NCBI RefSeq assembly: GCF_001742745.1
Contig: NZ_MJAK01000007.1
Span: 62,001-126,000, forward strand
DNA: 64,000 nt
From: Curtobacterium sp. ER1/6
Lineage (GTDB): Bacteria > Actinomycetota > Actinomycetes > Actinomycetales > Microbacteriaceae
Reading direction: 5' to 3'
Shown: positions 47,218 through 54,773 of the stretch, one piece after another
Numbering within the stretch: position 1 is the stretch's first letter
Layout: each line of letters opens with the position of its first letter
Notes under the pieces: model-generated
Told to the model about the DNA's origin: nothing
Seen by the model: the letters and a program-made list of their open reading frames with translations, nothing else
The model's database searches: none
Translations under genes and position numbers: made by a program

Positions 47218-48259
47218 ACCCCTGGTGCTCGGCATCGAGACGAGCTGCGACGAGACAGGGGTCGGCATCGTCCGCGGCACCACCCTGCTGGCCAACGTCA
47301 TCGCCTCGAGCATGGAGGAGCACGCGCGCTACGGCGGGGTCGTGCCCGAGGTCGCGGCGCGGGCACACCTCGAGGCGATGACCCCGACCCTGCACGAGGC
47401 CCTCGAGCGCGCGGGCGTGACGCTCGACGAGCTCGACGCGGTCGCGGTGACCGCGGGACCGGGGCTCGCGGGCGCCCTCATGGTCGGGGTCGGCGCGGCC
47501 AAGGCACTCGCGGTCGCGACCGGCAAGCCGCTGTACGGGGTGAACCACCTCGTCGGGCACGTCGGTGCGGACGTGCTGCGCGCGGACGACACCGCGATCG
47601 AGCTGCCGACCGTGGCGCTGCTGGTCTCCGGCGGGCACACCTCGCTGCTGCTCGTGCGCGACCTGGTCGGCGACGTCGAACTGCTCGGCGAGACCATCGA
47701 CGACGCCGCGGGCGAGGCGTTCGACAAGGTCGCGCGGCTGCTCGGCCTGCCCTACCCCGGCGGCCCGCAGATCGACCGGGCGGCTGCCGACGGCGACCCG
47801 ACCGCGATCCGCTTCCCCCGCGGCCTCACGCTGCCGAAGGACATGGCGGCGCACCGGTACGACTTCTCGTTCTCGGGACTCAAGACGGCCGTCGCGCGCT
47901 GGGTCGAGAAGTGCCGCGACGAGGGCCGCGAGGTGCCGGTCGCGGACGTCGCGGCGTCGTTCCGCGAGGCCGTCGTGGACGTCCTCCTCACGAAGGCGCT
48001 CGCCGCGTGCCGGGACACCGGCGTCGACCGGCTGCTGCTCGGCGGCGGGGTCGTCGCGAACGCCCGGCTCCGCGCCGTCGCCGAGGAGCGGTGCGCTGCC
48101 GCCGGCGTCGCGCTGCGGATCCCGCCGTTCGACCTCTGCACGGACAACGGCGCGATGATCGCCGCGATCGGTGCGCGTCTGGTGGCCGAGGGGCACGCGC
48201 CGAGCGACCTCGGGATCGCCGCCGACTCGACCCTGCCGGTGACGACCATCCAGGTCTGA
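47204..48259 (+). CDS. tsaD: tRNA N6-adenosine threonylcarbamoyltransferase TsaD
   Basis: TsaD (Gcp/Kae1) transfers threonylcarbamoyl to A37 of ANN-decoding tRNAs. The 351-residue product has [14 protein letters not shown], the metal pair in [46 protein letters not shown] and [11 protein letters not shown], ending with the third metal ligand region [15 protein letters not shown] start inside rimI, so expression is coupled. It completes the B/D/E set found in this region; TsaC is not in the window. Confidence 0.96.
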   Translation: MSATEPLVLGIETSCDETGVGIVRGTTLLANVIASSMEEHARYGGVVPEVAARAHLEAMTPTLHEALERAGVTLDELDAVAVTAGPGLAGALMVGVGAAKALAVATGKPLYGVNHLVGHVGADVLRADDTAIELPTVALLVSGGHTSLLLVRDLVGDVELLGETIDDAAGEAFDKVARLLGLPYPGGPQIDRAAADGDPTAIRFPRGLTLPKDMAAHRYDFSFSGLKTAVARWVEKCRDEGREVPVADVAASFREAVVDVLLTKALAACRDTGVDRLLLGGGVVANARLRAVAEERCAAAGVALRIPPFDLCTDNGAMIAAIGARLVAEGHAPSDLGIAADSTLPVTTIQV

Positions 48260-48351
48260 CCGGCGGGCCCGGCCGGGCTGCCGAGACCGGGCGGAGGCGC
48301 TTGTGGGAGGATCCTCTCGGGCGCCGACCGGGCGCCGAGGAGGGGTGGACG

Positions 48352-49137
48352 GTGTCCGATCAGAACCAGTGGCCGAAGCCGGGCGAGTCGAACGGGTCGC
48401 CCGACGGCCAGCAGCCCGACGGCCAGCAGCCCGACGTCCGGCACCAGGACGGGCAGCAGTCGGGCGCGTACCAGCCCCCGATGTCGGCGCCGTCGAGCAG
48501 CGCGCAGGACCCGTGGTCGCGGTCCGGTCAGGGCACCGCGGCCCAGGGCGTCACCGGCGGCTCCACCGCGCCCCGGGGACAGCAGGGCCCGTCGTCGTAC
48601 GGGCAGCAGCCCCAGCCGGGGCAGCAGGCCCCGTACGGGCAGGCGCCGCAGGGCCAGCAGACGCCGTACGGGCAGCAGCCGACGGGCGCGCCCTACGGTC
48701 AGGCGGGCGCGAACCCGTACGCGCAGCAGTCCCCGGGCAACCCGTACGCGCAGCCCCAGGGCAACCCGTACGCGCAGCAGCAGGGCGGCAACCCCTACGC
48801 GGCGCCCTACGCCACCGGCGGGTACCAGCCCTACGCGCAGCGTCCGCGGACGAACACGCTGGCGATCCTGTCCATCGTGTTCGCCTACGCGGGCATCATC
48901 ATCTGGCCGCTCGTCATCCTGTCGAGCCCGGCCGGCGCGATCATGGGCCACATCGCCCTCGGCAAGATCAAGCAGTCCGGTGAGGCCGGCCGCGGCCTGG
49001 CGCTCGCCGGGATCATCGGCGGGTGGGTCCTGACCGGGCTGTACGTGCTGTTCGCGGTCGTCTTCATCATCGCGATCGCCTCGTCGCACGGCTACTCCGA
49101 CTCGTACGACTACGACTCGGGCGCCTTCATCGGCTGA
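48352..49137 (+). CDS. DUF4190-type membrane protein with PYGQ-rich repeats
   Basis: The 261-residue product has a 160-residue disordered head of Gln/Pro/Gly/Tyr repeats (units like PYGQQ, NPYAQQ, PQGNPYAQ) and then two hydrophobic helices: TNTLAILSIVFAYAGIIIWPL, and GRGLALAGIIGGWVLTGLYVL in a DUF4190-like arrangement. It closes with a short acidic, Tyr/Ser/Asp tail. The function is unknown; DUF4190 proteins occur widely in Actinobacteria. GTG start with GAGGAGGGG upstream; the GTG at 48346 is an alternative. It follows tsaD by 92 bp. Confidence 0.75.
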   Translation: MSDQNQWPKPGESNGSPDGQQPDGQQPDVRHQDGQQSGAYQPPMSAPSSSAQDPWSRSGQGTAAQGVTGGSTAPRGQQGPSSYGQQPQPGQQAPYGQAPQGQQTPYGQQPTGAPYGQAGANPYAQQSPGNPYAQPQGNPYAQQQGGNPYAAPYATGGYQPYAQRPRTNTLAILSIVFAYAGIIIWPLVILSSPAGAIMGHIALGKIKQSGEAGRGLALAGIIGGWVLTGLYVLFAVVFIIAIASSHGYSDSYDYDSGAFIG

Positions 49138-49148
49138 CCAGTCCGCGA

Positions 49149-49191
49149 GAACGACAGGACCCCGCGAACGGTTCGCGGGGTCCTGTCGTTC
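49149..49191 (+). terminator. strong terminator after the DUF4190 gene
   Basis: A perfect 21-bp stem (49149-49169 with 49171-49191) begins 11 bases after the stop; pairing near the tip would open into a larger loop. It lies between converging genes. Confidence 0.85.
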
Positions 49192-49274
49192 CTCCCGAGG
49201 AGACGTGGCAACCGACGCGACACCGACGCCGGACCTGCACCGTCTCGAAACCCGCGCCGACGCGCTCCTGCGCC

Positions 49275-50477
49275 CTACCCGGCCACCCCGGTGAGCCGCT
49301 CGCACAGGACCGCGGTGTGTCGTCCCTCCAGGCGGGTGAGCACCAGCGTGACCGACCGGCGCCCCCGCAGCCGCAACCGCTTCCGGAACTGCGCGGGATC
49401 GACGTCGACTCCGCGCTTCTTGATCTCCACGGTGCCGACGTCCTCGGCGGCCAGGCGGGCGGCGAGCTGCTTCACGTCGAGCGGCATCGTGTCGAGCACC
49501 CGGAACCCCTGTGCGAAGGGCGTCGTGACGGCCCGGTCCGAGGTGACGTAGGCGATCCCGTCCGAGAGCATCCGGCCGTCCAGGGACCGGGCGAGGTCGC
49601 CGATGAGCCGGGCGCGGATCACGGCGCCGTCCGGCTCGTACAGGTAGGTGCCGACCGGACCGACCTCGACGTCCTCCGCGTCGGCGGGACCGGTGAGCTC
49701 GGCGATCCCGTGCGCACCGATGACGGTCGCCGCGCGCCGGACGCCGGCGCGGGCGAGCGGGCCCGACCAGAGGACGAGCTCGACGACCTCGCGGTCGACG
49801 GAGACCCACTGCGCCTCGAGGGTGTCGGGGATCAGGTCGCGGTCGATGCCCGGGCCGAGCTTCACGCCCGTCGGGGTCGTCGTGGCCGCGGCGAAGACGG
49901 TGTCGAGCGAGGGCGACCAGTCGTCCGGGTCGGCGAGGCGCTTCGTGTTCGCGTGTCCGGCCGTCCGACGCGCGGGGTCCATCCACACGCCGTCGACGCG
50001 GGACAGGTCGAAGTCGGCGGCGTCGCCGAGCTCGACGCGCGCGTTCGGCCAGAGCGCGAGGTTGTGCGTCGCGACGGCCGCGGTCACCTCGTCGCGGTCG
50101 ACCGCCGTGACGTCGAGGTCGAGCGCGGCCATCGCCATCGCGTCCCCGCCGATGCCGCAGCCGAGATCGGCCACCCGCGTCAGACCCGCGGCGGCGAAGC
50201 GTCCGGCGTGCAGTGCGGCGACCTGCAGCCGCGTGGCCTGCTCGAGTCCGGCCTCGGTGAAGAGCATGCGCGCGGCGAAGTCGCCGAACTTCCCGCGCGC
50301 CTTCTGGCGCAGCTTCGCCTGTGTGAGGACGGCGGCCACGAGCCCGGGGTCGTGCCCCTCGGCGCGCAGCCGCGAGACCACGCGGACGATCTCGCCCCCG
50401 TCCGAGACACCGGGGGTACGGTCGAGCAGGGCCATCCCCTCGGGGGTCAGCAACTGAGCGAGATCGGCGGCTTCCAC
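49275..50477 (-). CDS. class I SAM-dependent methyltransferase with THUMP-like C-terminal domain
   Basis: The 400-residue product has a ~90-residue helical N-terminus. Its Rossmann methyltransferase core has VADLGCGIGGDAMAMAALDLDVTAVDRDE (~102-130; SAM-binding GxGxGG-like), DLSRVDGVWMDPARRT and a second VKLGPGIDRDLIP. A C-terminal part ends in VEIKKRGVDVDPAQFRKRLRLRG, which I associate with THUMP-like domains of this actinobacterial family. The target is unknown; rRNA or tRNA is plausible. GTG start at 50477; the frame up to 50588 overlaps the groES operators and is discarded. Confidence 0.75.
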   Translation of the reverse strand: MEAADLAQLLTPEGMALLDRTPGVSDGGEIVRVVSRLRAEGHDPGLVAAVLTQAKLRQKARGKFGDFAARMLFTEAGLEQATRLQVAALHAGRFAAAGLTRVADLGCGIGGDAMAMAALDLDVTAVDRDEVTAAVATHNLALWPNARVELGDAADFDLSRVDGVWMDPARRTAGHANTKRLADPDDWSPSLDTVFAAATTTPTGVKLGPGIDRDLIPDTLEAQWVSVDREVVELVLWSGPLARAGVRRAATVIGAHGIAELTGPADAEDVEVGPVGTYLYEPDGAVIRARLIGDLARSLDGRMLSDGIAYVTSDRAVTTPFAQGFRVLDTMPLDVKQLAARLAAEDVGTVEIKKRGVDVDPAQFRKRLRLRGRRSVTLVLTRLEGRHTAVLCERLTGVAG

Positions 50478-50516
50478 CCGACGATCCTCGCAGGTCGCCG
50501 GGAGCCCGGCCGTGTG

Positions 50517-50543
50517 CTGGCACTCGGATTGACCGAGTGCCAG
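50517..50543. promoter_or_regulatory. CIRCE operator 1 upstream of groES
   Basis: CTGGCACTC (50517-50525), nine bases, GAGTGCCAG (50535-50543): a perfect 9-9 inverted repeat with the canonical nine-base spacer, the HrcA-binding CIRCE element. It overlaps the groES -35. Confidence 0.85.
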
Positions 50544-50557
50544 ACTGTCCCTAGACT
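50529..50557 (+). promoter_or_regulatory. promoter of groES
   Basis: TTGACC (50529-50534) and TAGACT (50552-50557) with a 17-base spacer. The -35 lies inside the first CIRCE and the start site falls near the second, so HrcA would block polymerase directly. Confidence 0.8.
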
Positions 50558-50561
50558 CGCG

Positions 50562-50588
50562 TTGGCACTCTCCTGTGCGTAGTGCCAA
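50562..50588. promoter_or_regulatory. CIRCE operator 2 upstream of groES
   Basis: TTGGCACTC (50562-50570), nine bases, TAGTGCCAA (50580-50588): one mismatch to a perfect inverted repeat. Two CIRCE copies 18 bp apart suggest cooperative HrcA repression. Confidence 0.8.
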
Positions 50589-50635
50589 CCGGTTCCCATC
50601 TGTACCGAGTCAGTACCGAGAAAGAAGAGGTCACC

Positions 50636-50932
50636 GTGGCCGTCACCATCAAGCCGCTCGAGGATCGCATCGTCATCCGCCAGGTCGAGGCGGAGCAGAC
50701 CACCGCTTCCGGTCTCGTCATCCCGGACACCGCGAAGGAGAAGCCCCAGGAGGGCGAGGTCGTCGCCGTGGGTCCGGGTCGCATCGACGACAACGGCAAC
50801 CGCGTCCCGCTCGACGTCGCCGTCGGCGACAAGGTCATCTACTCGAAGTACGGCGGCACCGAGGTCAAGTACTCCGGCGAGGACCTGCTCGTCCTCTCGG
50901 CGCGCGACGTCCTCGCGGTCATCGAGCACTGA
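50636..50932 (+). CDS. groES: co-chaperonin GroES
   Basis: GroES caps the GroEL cage during folding. The 98-residue product starts [16 protein letters not shown] and has the mobile loop [23 protein letters not shown], ending [21 protein letters not shown] start with GAAGAGG upstream. Expression should be under HrcA through two CIRCE operators and thus heat-inducible. No groEL follows; a terminator and rarD come next, so the GroEL partner is encoded elsewhere, as in many Actinobacteria. Confidence 0.97.
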   Translation: MAVTIKPLEDRIVIRQVEAEQTTASGLVIPDTAKEKPQEGEVVAVGPGRIDDNGNRVPLDVAVGDKVIYSKYGGTEVKYSGEDLLVLSARDVLAVIEH

Positions 50933-50945
50933 GCTCACGCCCCAC

Positions 50946-50981
50946 GAACGCCCCGTCCGGCTCCCCGCCGGCGGGGCGTTC
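50946..50981 (+). terminator. terminator after groES
   Basis: GAACGCCCCG (50946-50955) pairs with CGGGGCGTTC (50972-50981), with a CCGG/CCGG inner pair. It begins 14 bases after the stop, supporting a monocistronic groES. Confidence 0.75.
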
Positions 50982-50998
50982 CTGCGTCCGGTGACGGC

Positions 50999-51009
50999 CG
51001 GGAGGCGCG
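50999..51009. repeat. dispersed CGGGAGGCGCG motif copy
   Basis: A single-arm copy of the dispersed motif, 31 bases before the -10 of rarD. No inverted partner is close. Confidence 0.55.
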
Positions 51010-51039
51010 GTGCCGCTCCGCAGCGTCCGACCGGCTTCC

Positions 51040-51045
51040 TAGGAT
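51040..51045 (+). promoter_or_regulatory. -10 box of rarD
   Basis: TAGGAT ends six bases before GTG 51052, implying a leaderless mRNA. Confidence 0.55.
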
Positions 51046-51051
51046 GGTTCC

Positions 51052-52014
51052 GTGAGTGAACAGGTGTCGGCCCGGCCGGTCCGCAGCGAGGCGTCCGTCG
51101 GCGTGGTCCAGGCGATCGTGGCGTACGGCCTCTGGGGCCTCATGCCCCTGCTCTTCGCGGCGATGAGCCCCGCCGGCGCGTTCGAGATCGTTGCCTGGCG
51201 CATCGTCTTCGGACTGGCGTTCTGCGCGGTCGCGATCGCCGTCACCCGCTCCTGGCTCCGCACGCGCTCCCTGCTCGCCCAACGCCGTGTGGTGCTCGTC
51301 ATGGGCCTCGCCGCGGTGCTCATCCTGGTGAACTGGACCGTGTACGTCGCCGCGACGACGACGGGCCACACGGTCGAGGCGGCGCTCGGCTACTTCATCA
51401 ACCCGCTCGTGACGATCGCGCTCGGCGTCGTGGTCCTCCGTGAGCGCCTGCGGCCGGCGCAGTGGGCGGCGGTCGGCATCAGCGTCGCGGCCGTCGTCGT
51501 GATCGCGATCGGCTACGGGCAGGTGCCGTGGATCTCGCTCGTGCTGGCGTTCTCGTTCGGGCTGTACGGCCTCGTCAAGAAGCGCGTCGGCGGGACGGTC
51601 GACGCGTTGAGCGGGCTGACGCTCGAGACCGCGTGGCTGCTGCCGATCGCGGTCGGTGCGCTCGTCGTGCTCGGGGTCACGGGACTCGGGGGAGGCCTGA
51701 CGTTCACGAGCGAGGGGTGGCCGCACGCCGTCGTCACGGTGCTGACCGGTCCGGCGACGGCGGTGCCGCTGCTGCTGTTCGCGTCGTCCGCACGGCGGGT
51801 CAGCCTGTCGACGCTCGGGTTGACGCAGTACCTCGCGCCGGTCCTGCAGCTGCTCGTCGGTGTCGTCGTGCAGCACGAGGCGATGCCACCAGCTCGGTGG
51901 GTCGGTTTCGGCATCGTCTGGGTGGCGCTCGTGGTGCTCACGGTCGACAGCTTCGCGGCCGCCCGGGCAGCGCGGCGCCGGACGTCCGTACCTGCGGCGG
52001 TCGAGCCGGCCTGA
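51052..52014 (+). CDS. rarD: EamA/RarD-family permease
   Basis: This is a ten-helix DMT-superfamily transporter. The 320-residue product has two EamA repeats: AIVAYGLWGLMPLLFAAMSPAGAFEIVAWRIVF and NWTVYVAATTTGHTVEAALGYFINPLVTIALGVVVLRERL at the N-half, then SFGLYGLVKKRVGGTVDALSGLTLETAWLLP at the C-half. These patterns are those of RarD. The E. coli member is linked to chloramphenicol sensitivity but its substrate is not settled. Likely leaderless. It converges with the ABC binding-protein gene. Confidence 0.88.
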   Translation: MSEQVSARPVRSEASVGVVQAIVAYGLWGLMPLLFAAMSPAGAFEIVAWRIVFGLAFCAVAIAVTRSWLRTRSLLAQRRVVLVMGLAAVLILVNWTVYVAATTTGHTVEAALGYFINPLVTIALGVVVLRERLRPAQWAAVGISVAAVVVIAIGYGQVPWISLVLAFSFGLYGLVKKRVGGTVDALSGLTLETAWLLPIAVGALVVLGVTGLGGGLTFTSEGWPHAVVTVLTGPATAVPLLLFASSARRVSLSTLGLTQYLAPVLQLLVGVVVQHEAMPPARWVGFGIVWVALVVLTVDSFAAARAARRRTSVPAAVEPA

Positions 52015-52026
52015 CGGAGGCGGAGA

Positions 52027-52042
52027 GCGCCTCCCGTCCGCC
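52027..52042. repeat. dispersed GCGCCTCCCGTCCGCC motif copy
   Basis: A complement-orientation copy 12 bases after rarD. With GGAGGCG at 52016-52022 it forms a compact hairpin with CGCCTCC (52028-52034), so this copy may act as a terminator. Confidence 0.6.
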
Positions 52043-52074
52043 TCGGTGCCCGCGCGCGGTCCGAAGCGCTGTGC

Positions 52075-52142
52075 CGAGACTCGGCCATGCGGACAGTTGC
52101 GCGGTACCGCGCCCGCGAAACTGTCCGCGGACGCGAGTCTCG
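52075..52142. repeat. 68-bp nested palindrome between rarD and the binding-protein gene
   Basis: Outer CGAGACTCG/CGAGTCTCG (52075-52083 with 52134-52142), middle GCGGACAGTT/AACTGTCCGC (52089-52098 with 52119-52128) and inner self-complementary GCGCGGTACCGCGC (52099-52112) nest to a cruciform-like unit. It resembles in design, not sequence, the 74-bp palindromes near 54.7 and 55.7 kb. Confidence 0.7.
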
Positions 52143-52149
52143 CGGGGAC

Positions 52150-52190
52150 GACGTCGGCCCCGGACCTGCGAGAGGTCCGGGGCCGACGTC
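52150..52190. terminator. terminator of the binding-protein gene (and rarD)
   Basis: A perfect 18-bp stem (52150-52167 with 52173-52190, 5-nt loop) lies nine bases downstream of the minus-strand gene. It probably works for both converging genes. Confidence 0.85.
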
Positions 52191-52198
52191 GAGCGGTG

Positions 52199-53533
52199 TT
52201 ACTTCGAGACCGAACCCTGGATCGCGGTCTGGTAGACGGGCTTGTTGTCGCCGTCGAACTTGTAGATGCCGATGTAGGCGCTCGACGGGTCGTTCTTGCT
52301 GTCGAACGGACCGATGCCGGACGGGCCGGTGTAGTGGATGTCCTCACCGGAGTCGAGCAGCTTCTTGCAGTCGGCGAAGGTCGAGCACTCGGTGCCGCCG
52401 TCCGCACCGGAGACCGCGGCCATGTTGGCCTGGATCGTCCCGGAGTCGGTGCCCTTGCCCTTGACCGCGGCCAGCGCGGCCAGGGTGGTGGCGTCGTAGG
52501 ACTCGGCCGCGTACGAGTAGTCGGCGAGCTCCTTGCCGGACGACTTCTTGTAGAAGTCCGCCAGGCGCTGCTTCAGCTCGTCCTTCGGGCTCGCACCGGG
52601 GATGGTGCCCTGAGCGCCCTCGAGGGTGCCCGGGTCGAAGTCCTTCGAGTAGTCCGCCGTGTTGCCGTCGGACATGTAGATCTTCGCCATGTCGGCGTTC
52701 TGCGACTTCAGCTCGGGGATGATCGACTTCGTCTCGTCGAAGGCGAGCACCACGATGGCGTCCGGCTTGGCCGCGAGGGCCGCCGTCACCTCCGACGAGA
52801 ACGTCGTCTGTCCGGGCGGGAACTCCTGACCCTTGCCCTTGCCGCCGTAGACGACCTGGCCGCCCGAGTCCTCGACCGCCTTCTGGACGGTGTCGCGGAG
52901 ACCCGTGCCGTAGGTGTCGTTGAAGACCAGGAACGCGACCGTGGCGTTGCCGTCACCGGTGATGAGCTGACCGAGCGCCGAGCCCTGGACCGAGTCCGGC
53001 GGAGCGGTGCGGTAGTAGTGCGACGAGTAGCCCGACAGGTCGGTCGCGGTGTTCGCCGGCGAGATCTGCACCATGCAGTTGCTCGTCAGCTGGTCGATGA
53101 CGTTCAGCGTGACGCTGGACGACTCGGCGCCGATGACGACGGGGACCTTGGCGTTGACGAGCTTCGTCGCCGCGGAGCTCGACACGGTCATGTCGTTGCT
53201 GTCACCGGAGTCGGTGGCGGGGTCGATGCTGACGTCCTTGTCCAGCACGCCGCCCGCGGCGTTGATGTCCTCGACCGCGAGGCCGACACCGGACTCGGCC
53301 GGCGGGTTGAGGTACGACAGCGTGCCGGTGAGCGGCAGGATCGTGCCGATCTTCAGCGCGTCGGTACCGGGGGTGTCGGGTGCCTTGCAGCTGGCGGCCG
53401 GGTCCTTCTTCGCACCGCCTGCCGACGCGGAGGAGGTCGACTCGGCGCTGCCGCCGGTGGAACACGCGGCGAGGAGGAGCGCTGCCGCTCCCGCCACTGC
53501 CAGTGCCGTGGTGGCACGGGTGGTTCTGGTCAT
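52199..53533 (-). CDS. branched-chain amino-acid ABC transporter substrate-binding lipoprotein
   Basis: This is a periplasmic-binding-protein-type lipoprotein that delivers its ligand to a Liv-type ABC permease. The 444-residue product has a lipobox LLLAAC with Cys24, a Ser/Gly linker, then the Leu/Ile/Val-binding fold: LKIGTILPLTGTLSYLNPPAESGVGLAVEDINAAGG, VVIGAESSSVTLNVID, and YRTAPPDSVQGSALGQLI. I start it at ATG 53533. The permease and ATPase genes lie 4 kb away (57614-61801), the rest of the system. Two inverted repeats lie upstream as candidate operators. The actual ligand is unproven. Confidence 0.9.
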   Translation of the reverse strand: MTRTTRATTALAVAGAAALLLAACSTGGSAESTSSASAGGAKKDPAASCKAPDTPGTDALKIGTILPLTGTLSYLNPPAESGVGLAVEDINAAGGVLDKDVSIDPATDSGDSNDMTVSSSAATKLVNAKVPVVIGAESSSVTLNVIDQLTSNCMVQISPANTATDLSGYSSHYYRTAPPDSVQGSALGQLITGDGNATVAFLVFNDTYGTGLRDTVQKAVEDSGGQVVYGGKGKGQEFPPGQTTFSSEVTAALAAKPDAIVVLAFDETKSIIPELKSQNADMAKIYMSDGNTADYSKDFDPGTLEGAQGTIPGASPKDELKQRLADFYKKSSGKELADYSYAAESYDATTLAALAAVKGKGTDSGTIQANMAAVSGADGGTECSTFADCKKLLDSGEDIHYTGPSGIGPFDSKNDPSSAYIGIYKFDGDNKPVYQTAIQGSVSK

Positions 53534-53638
53534 CCGTGGAGCCCTTTCTCTGCGCGGAGGCCCAACCGCATCGGGTCGAGCGCGGTCACCTCCGCGTGGG
53601 TTGCCGAGAAAACTAGGGCCGAAGTGTTTCGCGTGTGT

Positions 53639-53685
53639 GTCCAGGATCGACACCTGGACGTTTCGTTACACACCCGTGACGAAAC
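53639..53685. promoter_or_regulatory. two inverted repeats upstream of the binding-protein gene
   Basis: GTCCAGG-N7-CCTGGAC (53639-53659) and GTTTCGT-N12-ACGAAAC (53660-53685) abut. They look like operator sites in the gene-free 291-bp divergent region between the ABC lipoprotein (-) and the SDR gene (+). TAGTTT on the minus strand at 53615-53610 may be a -10. The regulator is unknown. Confidence 0.5.
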
Positions 53686-53811
53686 TGAGCAGGCGCACGG
53701 GAAGGCCTGATGAGGAGTCCGTCCGGACGGTCTCCGAGGTCTGGAGCGCTCCCTGGACGGTGCCGGATCCGACGTCCGACGGACCCGTGCGGGCACCCCG
53801 CCGGCCGCGCG

Positions 53812-53817
53812 TACGGT
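53812..53817 (+). promoter_or_regulatory. -10 box of the SDR gene
   Basis: TACGGT ends seven bases before ATG 53825. Confidence 0.5.
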
Positions 53818-53824
53818 CCCGGGC

Positions 53825-54643
53825 ATGAGCGACGCAGCTTCCGAGACCACGTTCCGTCCGACCCGCGCCATCGTCACCGGCGCCGAGTCCGGCATCGGCA
53901 AGGCCACCGCCGTGGCCCTCGCCGCCGCCGGCATGGACGTCGGCATCACCTACCTGTCCGAACCCGAGCGCGCCGAGGAGACGGCCGCGGAGATCCGGCA
54001 GGCCGGACGCCGGGCGTTCGTCGCGCAGATCGACGTGACCCAGCTGGACCGGGCCGGTGCGGTCATCGACGACCTCGCGGCGCAGCTCGGTGGCGTCGAC
54101 GTCATCGTGGCGGACGCCGGGACCGGCGACAACGCCCCCTTCCTCGACATCACCCTCGAGCAGTGGCGGCACACGGTCGCGACGGACCTCGACGGCGCGT
54201 TCGTCACGATCCAGGCGGCTGCACGACGCATGGTCGACCAGGGCACCGGCGGGCGGATCATCGGCATCACGAGCGTGCACGAGCACCAGCCGCGGTACGG
54301 GTCGAGCGCGTACGACGCCGCGAAGCACGGGCTCGGCGGGCTGCTCAAGACGATCGCGATCGAGCTCGCGCAGCACGGGATCACCGCCAACGCGGTCGCA
54401 CCGGGGGAGATCGCGACCCGGATGACCGGCGCCGAGGACGAGGACCCGCACACCATCGACCGCCCGGGGGTGCCGCTCGGTCGTCCGGGCAACGCGTGGG
54501 AGATCGCGGCCGCGGTGGCGTTCCTGGCCTCGCCGGCGTCGTCGTACATCACCGGGGTGTCCCTGCCGGTCGACGGCGGCATGCTGCAGATGGGCCCGCA
54601 CGGCGGCAGCCACATCACGAGCGACGACTGGCGGAGCGCGTAG
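53825..54643 (+). CDS. short-chain dehydrogenase/reductase
   Basis: This is a classical SDR oxidoreductase using NAD(P). The 272-residue product has the cofactor motif TGAESGIGKATAVALA (~19-34), VDVIVADAGTGDNAPF (NAG-like), and the active site with Ser in IIGITSVHEHQP and YxxxK in SSAYDAAKHGLGGL, then the PG-type VAPGEIATRM. The substrate is not deducible; similar enzymes act on sugars, steroids or acyl-ACP-like compounds. Probably leaderless. Followed by one of the 74-bp palindromes. Confidence 0.9.
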   Translation: MSDAASETTFRPTRAIVTGAESGIGKATAVALAAAGMDVGITYLSEPERAEETAAEIRQAGRRAFVAQIDVTQLDRAGAVIDDLAAQLGGVDVIVADAGTGDNAPFLDITLEQWRHTVATDLDGAFVTIQAAARRMVDQGTGGRIIGITSVHEHQPRYGSSAYDAAKHGLGGLLKTIAIELAQHGITANAVAPGEIATRMTGAEDEDPHTIDRPGVPLGRPGNAWEIAAAVAFLASPASSYITGVSLPVDGGMLQMGPHGGSHITSDDWRSA

Positions 54644-54685
54644 GGGCCGGCGGGGGCGCGGGCGGGCGGGCATCGCGTCGCGTTT

Positions 54686-54759
54686 CCGCAAAACGCAATG
54701 TGGGCGGTTCCTCGCAGGGTCATCCCGCTGCGAGGAACCGCCCGGGTTGCGTCTTGCGG
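54686..54759. repeat. 74-bp palindrome, left copy
   Basis: Arms 54686-54717 and 54728-54759 (32 bases each, 28 of 32 pair) surround a 10-bp loop. Arm sequence begins CCGCAAAACGCAATGTGGGC and ends TCCTCGCAG. The right copy at 55715-55788 has the same length, loop length and nearly the same arm. It sits between converging SDR and AbiEi-like genes, where it could be a bidirectional terminator. Confidence 0.85.
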
Positions 54760-54773
54760 TGGACAAGCGGCCG

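Noticed and set aside
50933-51051. groEL start after groES
   Set aside because: A terminator and a different promoter lie here; the next ORF is a ten-helix permease.
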